Assembly (NCBI RefSeq): GCF_017377745.1
Contig: NZ_JAFVMG010000002.1
Location: 211,507-275,506, forward strand
Length of the DNA: 64,000 nucleotides
Source of the DNA: Acetobacter suratthaniensis
GTDB taxonomy: Bacteria; Pseudomonadota; Alphaproteobacteria; Acetobacterales; Acetobacteraceae
Reading direction: 5' to 3'
In this document: positions 57,300 to 64,000 of the stretch, piece by piece
Layout: each line of letters starts with the position of its first letter
Position numbering within the stretch: position 1 is the first letter of the stretch
The notes under the pieces: model-generated
The model's database searches: none
The model's input: only the letters and a program-made list of their open reading frames with translations
Told to the model about the DNA's origin: nothing
Program-made: the position numbers and the translations under genes

Positions 57300-58181
57300 T
57301 CAGGCTGCGGCACACGCCATGTCATACTGGCGGCAGGCTTCAACATAGGCCGTAGAGACATGGGCAAATTTGCAGGCCTGCCACTGATGGTAATCGCGTA
57401 CAAGCCGAGCTGAGATCCAACCTGACTTTCCTGTTTTACCGAAATCGTTTTCTAACTCGACCTTTTTCAGAAGCCGCGCAACATTTCCGCGTGAAACGCC
57501 ATAACGCTGCGCCATGGCGCTCGCACTATCGAGGGCAATCTCTATCCGCTGAGCACCGTCTGCGGGCGATACTGTCACTGACCGGGTCATTTCATTCAGA
57601 ATGGAAATACCCACTGTCGTACTGACAAGCTGCGCAATGGATTGCGGTGGAGCACTCAAAAAACTATCCTGCAGCATCAGGCCTGCAAAAACTGGATGCA
57701 TGTAATTCAGGATTTCTGGGGTTGTGCGCGTAACCTCACTCCTGCCTGCCCCATCAATCTGGTCAAGTGCTTGCAGGTTAACACTGAGATAGACATGAAA
57801 CATCTGCTCGGAAAAAGCGCTCATTCTATAAGCGCGCACTCGACCATCCTGACTGGGAATGGCTTCTATATAACCAAAATTCTGAATCTCCTTAAGGTAG
57901 CTCGTAACCGTATTGGGGCTAACCATGCTGCTCTGTTCAACCAGACTGTACAGATTGGTTGCGGTCAGGGGCGGGGCAGATGGATCAACCCGATGCTGAA
58001 AATGCAGTAAAAGAGCGGCATGCGTTAAAATCCATCGTCGCACATCAGCCACATAGCGCACTTCACGCGGCATCTGCTTGTGGATACGCAGCAATGCCTG
58101 ATTACAGAAAGTCAGACAGTTCATAAACTGCGGCAACGCTGCGAGAGCCTTAGCCTCATAAACTGGTATATCGTTTACCAT
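57300..58181 (-). CDS. Regulator with two HTH-like segments
   Basis: 293 aa, soluble. A winged-helix segment lies near residues 80-125 (SMVSPNTVTSYLKEIQNFGYIEAI). A second HTH-like segment lies near 225-260 (SAMAQRYGVSRGNVARLLKKVE). The first resembles MarR/PadR-type wings, the second a short HTH with a C-terminal helix. No effector domain is recognised. ATG 58181 follows AAAGGTGGG. It lies between a convergent autotransporter and a divergent giant exoprotein, so control of these surface genes is likely but inferred. Confidence 0.75.
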   Translation of the reverse strand: MVNDIPVYEAKALAALPQFMNCLTFCNQALLRIHKQMPREVRYVADVRRWILTHAALLLHFQHRVDPSAPPLTATNLYSLVEQSSMVSPNTVTSYLKEIQNFGYIEAIPSQDGRVRAYRMSAFSEQMFHVYLSVNLQALDQIDGAGRSEVTRTTPEILNYMHPVFAGLMLQDSFLSAPPQSIAQLVSTTVGISILNEMTRSVTVSPADGAQRIEIALDSASAMAQRYGVSRGNVARLLKKVELENDFGKTGKSGWISARLVRDYHQWQACKFAHVSTAYVEACRQYDMACAAA

Positions 58182-58516
58182 ACCCACCTTTGTCCTCACC
58201 ACCCCATGCAATGACACAGACAGTTTTCTTCTGCCCCGGACATCATGTTTGTCGCATTTTTGGGGATATCGCAAAATCCACCTTGATACGATGCAAAAAC
58301 CAATCAATAATGCCGAAAATTTTACGACACAAAATATAATATAAAAAAATTATCCACCAAATAGTGTGGCAAAAAATTAAAGTGACGATCATTGAATTTA
58401 ATATATTATTTTTTAATAATGCCTTTTTCTGATTACTTTTACCTTGTCTAATTTTCCAGTTTATTCTGGATAACCCCCTCATCCACATCCAACCCCACAG
58501 AACTAAAGACTGACTG
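58182..58516. other. AT-rich divergent region (regulator / giant exoprotein)
   Basis: 335 bases, strongly AT-rich from about 58300 to 58440, including ATTATT-TTTT-AATAAT (58405-58420). It should hold both divergent promoters and is the kind of DNA bound by H-NS/MucR-type silencers. No precise box is assigned. Confidence 0.45.
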
Positions 58517-61500
58517 ATGCCCCTGACCCCCCGCATGCTTCTCCTTGGCGTAACCGCTCTCACCCCCAGTTTTGCCTGGGCGCAAGCCCTGCCCACGGGC
58601 GGCGCCTATGTAGCCGGATCGGGCAGTATCAATACGGCGGGGGCCACCACCACCATCGACCAGTCCTCCGCACGCGGGGTGATCAACTGGCAGGGCTTCT
58701 CCATCGGCGCAGGTGGGGCGGTTCAGTTCAACAACGGCAGCGGGGCCACCCTCAACCGGGTAACGGGTGATCAGCTCTCCTCCCTGCAGGGGCATCTGGG
58801 GGCTACCGGCACGGTGTTTCTCATCAACCCCAATGGGGTGGTGGTCGGCCCCGGCGGCACGGTGGTGACAGGCGGCAGCTTTGTGGCCTCAACCCGCGAT
58901 ACGCCTAATAGCGCCTTCATGAAGGGCGGCAACGTCACCCTGTCCGGCACGTCTGCGGGCACTGTCACCAATGCGGGCAAGATCACCAGCACCAACGGTA
59001 ATGTGGTGCTGGTGGGGGCGGCTGTCAGCAACAGCGGCACAATCAGTGCCGCCGGTGGCACGGCCGCTCTGGTGGCGGGTAATCAGGTGGTGCTGAGCGA
59101 GGCGGATGGCCCGGCGGGCATCTATGTGGTGGCCGACAGCAAGGCTAAGGGCAACGCAACCAATACCGGGCAGATCAAGGCCGCCGCCGCCACACTGGCC
59201 TCAGCCGGGGGCAATGTTTACGCGCTGGCGGGCAACCGCGAAGGGCTGGTGCAGGCCACCGGCACCACAACGGTAAACGGACAGGTCTGGCTGAGTGCCC
59301 CCCACGGCACCGTAACGGTGGAAAGCACCACGCTGAGTGCCACCAATGCCGATGGCTCTGGCGGTGTCATCCGCGCCAATGGTGAGGCCGTAAGCCTTGG
59401 CGGCAAGGCCGTGCTGACTGCCTCGGCCAGCAAGAATGGCCGCAAGGGCGGGCAGATATTGATCGGCACCGACAGCGTGGGCGGCACCAATCTGGCCCGC
59501 CACACCACCGTGGCCTCGGGGGCGACCCTGAAAGCCACCGGTAAGGGCACGGGGGCTGGCGGCACAATCGAGACCTCGGCGCACACACTGGCAATAGGGG
59601 CTGCGACCGTCAGGGCCGGGCTGGGCGGAAGCTGGCTGCTCGACCCTGACAACCTGACAATCGACAGTGCTGCCGCCTCCACCATCAATGCCGCCCTGAA
59701 CAGCGGCGTCAATGTCACCGAGCAGACATCGGCCACCACCGCATCGAACATCAACGGAGCGGGAACAAGCAGTTCGGGCATTGGGGATATTGTGCTTAAC
59801 ACCGCCCTGAACTGGAACAGCACCGCCAGCCTGATCCTGTCCGCCTATCACTCCATCACTCTCAATGCCGATATTACCGTGAATGGCGCAGGCACGCTGA
59901 CCCTGACCACAAACAACGGCATCGGTGGCTCCAGCACCGGGGACGGAGCGGTGAACTTTGGCGGCTCCACCATCCAGTTCACCAGTTCTGCCCTGACCGC
60001 CGCCAATACCGCCAGCAGCAGCCCCCTGACCATCGATGGTCATGGCTACACGTTAATTACCACTGCAAACGAATTACAAAACGCCGTTGGCACATCAGGC
60101 TACTACGCTCTGGCCAAACCGCTCGATATGAGCAGCATCAGTAACTTCACGCCTCTGGCGCAAGATGGCTTTAGCGGCACCTTCAACGGGCTGGGCAATA
60201 CCATTTCAAACCTTACTATTAATGACAGTACGGATTTGCGTGTGGGGCTGTTCAGCTACATCGTAACTTCAGGCGTCATCAGTCATGTGGGCCTGATTGG
60301 GGGAACTGTTACTGACAACTTCAGTAACCCTTATGGCTCTGTCGGCGAACTGGTAGGGTTTAACGCCAACGGAACGATCACCGATGCATATGCTACAGGG
60401 AACGTCATCGGCACGAATCCCGCTGCCTATATCGGTGGACTGGTGGGGTTGAATTACTCAACAATCACGGACTCATACGCGACAGGAAACGTCACCAGCA
60501 CAAAAACCTACAACTATACCATAAATTACTACAGCTATTTAGGCGGGCTTGTAGGCTATAACGGTTACGGTGGAATAATCACCAACGCATATGCAACAGG
60601 TAATGTCGCCAACACAAACAGCAATAACCCCTATATAGTCGGGGGACTTGCAGGCAATAATAGCGGTACAATCTCCAATACATACAGTAGCGGATACGTC
60701 AGCAGCACAAACTACGCTTATAGAGGTACAGGCGGACTGGTGGGAACGAACAGCTCTCACATAAGCAACAGCTATTGGGATACCACCACCAGTGGACAAA
60801 GCAACGGCGGCAGCGATTATCCCACTGGACTAACCACGGCCCAACTGGCAGCAGCCCTCCCCACCGGCTTTGACACGACCATATGGGGCAACCTGAACAA
60901 CCAGACCACGCCTTACCTGTTAGGCGTGCCCGCCAACCAGCAGGTCCTGTCCGGGAGCAATACGACATTTGGCACCAACGCAGGCACGCCCGTTACAATC
61001 ATTCTGAACGCTGCGGGTCTGTCAGCCATCAACAGCAATCTGGCGGGCAATTATGGATTAGCCGCCGATATTGATGCCAGCAGCTTGGGCAATACCAGCC
61101 CGATTGGAGAAAATACGCCCTTTACCGGCATCTTCTATGGTGCTGGCCATACCATTGCCAATCTGACCATAGCTGATGCAACAGACCAATATGTCGGTCT
61201 GTTCGGACAATTGGGCGCTGGCGCAAAAATTGAAGACATCGGCCTGACCCAGGAAGCGATCAGCAGCACTTATGCAAATGGTACCTCAGTCGGTGGGCTG
61301 GTCGGCTACAATAATGGCGGCACGCTCTCGGCTGTTTACACGACCGGCACAGTCTCCGGACCTCAGTCTGCCGCCTCTACAACCAGCGTCGGTGGTCTGG
61401 TCGGGCAGAATGGCAATGTCGGGGCTAGTGGCAACACCATTACCAGCTCCTACTCCACTACCGCCGTATCGGGCGGTGATACGACATATATGGGCGGGTT

Positions 61501-64000
61501 AGTCGGCTGGAATTCAGGCACCATCACGTCTTCTTTTGCTTCGGGTGCCGTAAGCAGCAGCAATATTGGCAATACCTATAATTTTATCGGCGGATTGGTA
61601 GGGTGGAACGCTTCTGGCACCATTAAAACATCATACGCCACAGGCAATGTTTCAGGCGGCAATCTGGCAGGCGGACTGGTTGGCCAGAATCATTATGGCC
61701 ATATTGAAGAAACATATGCGGCGGGAAACGTCACGGGCAATAACACGACCACCAATAGTGGCGGGCTTGTCGGTCATGATGACGTTAATGATCCCTCTCA
61801 ACTGATCCTCGACAGTTATTCCACCGGGTCTGTTAATTCACTTACAGGACAGGTTGGGGGGCTTATCGGTGGCCTCAATAACGAAGCCTCTTCTACTTAC
61901 GCAGACAGCCAATATTTCAGTCATGATTATTTTGATGTGACGACAACCGGGCAAAACGGCAATGCTAACCTAAACCTGGGCAATGGCGTTACTGGCCTGA
62001 CCACAACACAATGGTCGCAGGGTTCAACCAGCCGTTTCAGCAATTCGGCTGACTGGGTTGCGGGATCGCCTTACCCCCTACTGGCGGCACTGCCATATGT
62101 TGTTATTACCGCTTCCGGAACCCAGATTTATGGCCAGAGCACGCCAAGCGTTATCATTACATCCATTCTCGATCAGTCGGGTAACAATGCGGCAAGCCTA
62201 ACCGACACCCGTTCGCTGACATGGACTGCACCCGGCGTAAATTCGACCAGCAATGTCCACAGTTCCTCAGACCTGATCGGGCGTGGAGCAACCGCGACAG
62301 GCTATCAGGTCACCTACGCTGGCACTGACACTATTACCCCTGCCGCGCTCACCATCACGGCAAATAGCCAGACCGGCACTTACGGGCAGGCCACCACACT
62401 GAATAATTCAGCCTATACCGCCAACGGTCTGGTTAATGGCGATAAAGTCTCCAGCGCCACCCTTGCCACTAATGCCACCCGCCAGAGCAGTGTCGGCACC
62501 TACGCCATTACAGCCAGCGATGCACACGGCACCGGGCTAGAAAACTACACCATTACCTATACGACCGGCACCTACACTATTACTCCGGCAGCCCTGAGCA
62601 TTACCGCTCTCGACCAGACCGGCACCTATGGGCAAAACCCAACGTTCAATAATACAGCTTTTAAAACCAACGGTCTGGTTAATGGAGATGCCGTTTCCAG
62701 TATCAGCCTCGCCACCACGGCAGACCGTCAGAGTAGTGTCGGCGCCTATGCCATGACAGCCAGCGACGCACGCGGCACCGGGCTAGGAAACTATGCCATT
62801 ACCTACACGACCGGCAGTTACTACACTATTACTCCGGCAGCCCTGACCATTACCGCTCTCGACCAGACGGGCACCTATGGGCAGAACCCAACGCTCAATA
62901 ATACCGCCTTTAAAACCAACGGCTTGGTCAATGGAAATTCCGTTTCCAGTGTCAGCCTCGCCACCATAGCAGACCGCCAGAGCAATGTCGGTGCCTACGC
63001 CATTACAGCCAGCGATGCACACGGCACCGGGCTAGGAAACTATGCCATTACCTATACGACCGGTGCCTACACCATTACTCCGGCAGCCCTGAGCATTACC
63101 GCTCTCGACCAGACCGGTATCTATGGGCAGACCCCAACGCTCAATAATGCCGCCTTTAAAACCAACGGTCTGGTCAATGGAGATTCCGTTTCCAGTATCA
63201 GCCTCGCCACCATAGCAGACCGCCAGAGCAATGTCGGTGCCTACGCCATCACAGCCAGCGATGCACACGGCACCGGGCTAGGAAACTATGCCATTACCTA
63301 CACGACCGGTGCCTACACTATCACTCCGGCTGCTCTAAGCATTACCGCTCTCGACCAGACCGGCATCTATGGGCAGAACCCAACGTTCAATAATACAGCC
63401 TTTAAAACCAACGGTCTGGTCAATGGAGATGCCGTTTCCAGTATCAGCCTTGCCACCACAGCAGACCGCCAGAGTAGTGTCGGTGCCTATGCCATGACAG
63501 CCAGCGACGCACGCGGCACCGGGCTAGGAAACTATGCCATTACCTACACGACCGGTAGTTACTACACTATTACTCCGGCAGCCCTGAGCATTACCGCTCT
63601 CGACCAGACCGGCACCTATGGGCAGAACCCAACGCTCAATAATACTGCCTTTAAAACTAACGGTCTGATCAATGGAGATGCCGTTTCCAGTGTCAGCCTC
63701 GCCACCACGGCAGATCGTCAGAGCAGTGTCGGCGCCTATGCCATCACAGCCAGCAATGCCAAAGGCACGGGGCTAAACAATTATGCGATCACCTATCAGA
63801 ACGGCCTCTATAACATCACCCGGATCAAGACCATTCCCATCTTCTGGCCCATGGCATCATTAAACGGCAATGGCCCCGCCCCATCGGGGGTGACAAGTCC
63901 CACAACAGCAGAAGCCGGAGACACCCCGGATCTGACACTGACAAATGCCTACAAACCCCTGACTCTGCCTGATGGCACAGCCGCCGCCACCACCAACACA
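58517..64000 (+). CDS. TPS-type filamentous haemagglutinin-like exoprotein (3' end outside the window)
   Basis: 1,828 codons open to the window edge; partial. A signal peptide (MLLLGVTALTPSFAWAQA) is followed by the TPS haemagglutination-activity domain to about residue 160 (RGVINWQGFSIGAGG, GTVFLINPNGVVVGPGG). A beta-helical stretch runs to about residue 510 (GSWLLDPDNLTI). Two GLUG-repeat blocks (GGLVGYN, GGLAGNN) follow, up to about residue 1195. Six MBG repeats run to about residue 1770, ending in a Pro/Thr-rich stretch. A TpsB transporter normally pairs with such a protein; none is visible here. The start has no strong ribosome site; ATG 58535 is also in frame. Adhesion or biofilm role inferred. 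Confidence 0.88.
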   Translation, partial: MPLTPRMLLLGVTALTPSFAWAQALPTGGAYVAGSGSINTAGATTTIDQSSARGVINWQGFSIGAGGAVQFNNGSGATLNRVTGDQLSSLQGHLGATGTVFLINPNGVVVGPGGTVVTGGSFVASTRDTPNSAFMKGGNVTLSGTSAGTVTNAGKITSTNGNVVLVGAAVSNSGTISAAGGTAALVAGNQVVLSEADGPAGIYVVADSKAKGNATNTGQIKAAAATLASAGGNVYALAGNREGLVQATGTTTVNGQVWLSAPHGTVTVESTTLSATNADGSGGVIRANGEAVSLGGKAVLTASASKNGRKGGQILIGTDSVGGTNLARHTTVASGATLKATGKGTGAGGTIETSAHTLAIGAATVRAGLGGSWLLDPDNLTIDSAAASTINAALNSGVNVTEQTSATTASNINGAGTSSSGIGDIVLNTALNWNSTASLILSAYHSITLNADITVNGAGTLTLTTNNGIGGSSTGDGAVNFGGSTIQFTSSALTAANTASSSPLTIDGHGYTLITTANELQNAVGTSGYYALAKPLDMSSISNFTPLAQDGFSGTFNGLGNTISNLTINDSTDLRVGLFSYIVTSGVISHVGLIGGTVTDNFSNPYGSVGELVGFNANGTITDAYATGNVIGTNPAAYIGGLVGLNYSTITDSYATGNVTSTKTYNYTINYYSYLGGLVGYNGYGGIITNAYATGNVANTNSNNPYIVGGLAGNNSGTISNTYSSGYVSSTNYAYRGTGGLVGTNSSHISNSYWDTTTSGQSNGGSDYPTGLTTAQLAAALPTGFDTTIWGNLNNQTTPYLLGVPANQQVLSGSNTTFGTNAGTPVTIILNAAGLSAINSNLAGNYGLAADIDASSLGNTSPIGENTPFTGIFYGAGHTIANLTIADATDQYVGLFGQLGAGAKIEDIGLTQEAISSTYANGTSVGGLVGYNNGGTLSAVYTTGTVSGPQSAASTTSVGGLVGQNGNVGASGNTITSSYSTTAVSGGDTTYMGGLVGWNSGTITSSFASGAVSSSNIGNTYNFIGGLVGWNASGTIKTSYATGNVSGGNLAGGLVGQNHYGHIEETYAAGNVTGNNTTTNSGGLVGHDDVNDPSQLILDSYSTGSVNSLTGQVGGLIGGLNNEASSTYADSQYFSHDYFDVTTTGQNGNANLNLGNGVTGLTTTQWSQGSTSRFSNSADWVAGSPYPLLAALPYVVITASGTQIYGQSTPSVIITSILDQSGNNAASLTDTRSLTWTAPGVNSTSNVHSSSDLIGRGATATGYQVTYAGTDTITPAALTITANSQTGTYGQATTLNNSAYTANGLVNGDKVSSATLATNATRQSSVGTYAITASDAHGTGLENYTITYTTGTYTITPAALSITALDQTGTYGQNPTFNNTAFKTNGLVNGDAVSSISLATTADRQSSVGAYAMTASDARGTGLGNYAITYTTGSYYTITPAALTITALDQTGTYGQNPTLNNTAFKTNGLVNGNSVSSVSLATIADRQSNVGAYAITASDAHGTGLGNYAITYTTGAYTITPAALSITALDQTGIYGQTPTLNNAAFKTNGLVNGDSVSSISLATIADRQSNVGAYAITASDAHGTGLGNYAITYTTGAYTITPAALSITALDQTGIYGQNPTFNNTAFKTNGLVNGDAVSSISLATTADRQSSVGAYAMTASDARGTGLGNYAITYTTGSYYTITPAALSITALDQTGTYGQNPTLNNTAFKTNGLINGDAVSSVSLATTADRQSSVGAYAITASNAKGTGLNNYAITYQNGLYNITRIKTIPIFWPMASLNGNGPAPSGVTSPTTAEAGDTPDLTLTNAYKPLTLPDGTAAATTNT
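60050..62100 (+). repeat. Two GLUG-motif blocks within the exoprotein
   Basis: Translated repeats of 20-50 residues built on GGLVG-x-N followed by I/ITDAYATGNV-type strands. Block one spans about 60050-60950 and block two about 61000-62100; each opens with a similar GxGHTIxNLTI strand. They are known from large bacterial surface proteins and GLUG-type peptidase-linked proteins. Confidence 0.75.
62345..63824 (+). repeat. Six tandem MBG repeats (246/249 bp)
   Basis: Units start at 62345, 62591, 62840, 63086, 63332 and 63581, spaced 246, 249, 246, 246 and 249 bases. Each encodes about 82-83 residues with LDQTGTYGQNPT, NGLVNG, DRQSSVGAYA and GLGNYAITYTTG. Units 2 and 5 share private variants (AMTASDARG, a doubled Tyr), as do units 3 and 6 (NPTLNN, SSVSLAT). 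This implies a duplicated block with a 741-bp period. Confidence 0.85.

Noticed and set aside
62345..63824. Regular repeats as a CRISPR-like or minisatellite array
   Set aside because: Periods of 246/249 bases keep the reading frame and encode MBG domains; there are no spacers.
58517..64000. Many minus-strand frames inside the giant exoprotein
   Set aside because: They mirror the Gly/Thr/Ala-rich plus frame; none shows a domain or ribosome site.

Overview
The window reads as chromosome of an acetic acid bacterium (Acetobacteraceae, most likely Acetobacter). This is inferred from a bacterial pyruvate decarboxylase, hopanoid-associated hpnL/hpnN, several large outer-membrane porins (OprB, BBP2 and DcaP-like types), a membrane-oriented oxidoreductase repertoire, and GC-rich genes separated by short AT-rich gaps. 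I see no tRNA, rRNA, insertion sequence, CRISPR array or prophage.

Layout. 1-9 kb is core metabolism: metZ behind a SAM-II riboswitch; a minus-strand set of DcaP-like porin, pdc and MFS carrier; apaG-folE; and moaB overlapping a DJ-1/PfpI gene. 9.5-18.2 kb is mostly envelope: a secreted beta-helical protein with an orphan HAE-type RND pump, DUF3297, a sulfide:quinone oxidoreductase behind a perfect 15-bp palindrome, and a GT39-type glycosyltransferase coupled to an LptF/LptG permease. 18.3-27.1 kb is one long minus-strand run led by an FMN riboswitch: ribD-ribE-ribBA-ribH, hpnL, hpnN, a tandem-domain universal stress protein and crcB.

27.5-35.5 kb holds a BBP2 porin, a Ser/Ala-rich protein with a His-rich tail, ugd, and a small glycan module (flippase, unknown 285-aa protein, P-loop kinase, GT4). 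35.6-42.6 kb is redox: AKR-SDR, and a CMD-ADH pair divergent from a LysR regulator, then an epimerase-like gene and a GMC oxidoreductase. 42.7-48 kb has a secreted choloylglycine-hydrolase family enzyme, an OprB porin, a TetR regulator and a DUF2075 ATPase divergent from a UvrA paralogue. 48-53.5 kb has that uvrA2 gene, a DszC/SfnB-like flavoprotein, an orphan 123-aa gene, a small cysteine-containing lipoprotein and a LysE exporter.

The right end (53.8-64 kb) is a surface-adhesion region: a type V autotransporter, a regulator with two HTH-like segments, and the first 1,828 codons of a giant TPS-type exoprotein (haemagglutination domain, two GLUG blocks, six MBG repeats). That protein runs off the window; its TpsB partner is not visible here.

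The best leads for something new are the period-three MBG repeat block with the local regulator, the 7-codon leader coupled to uvrA2, the palindrome before the SQR gene, the secreted Ntn hydrolase, and the glycan module with an unrecognised protein. None proves a new system from sequence alone.
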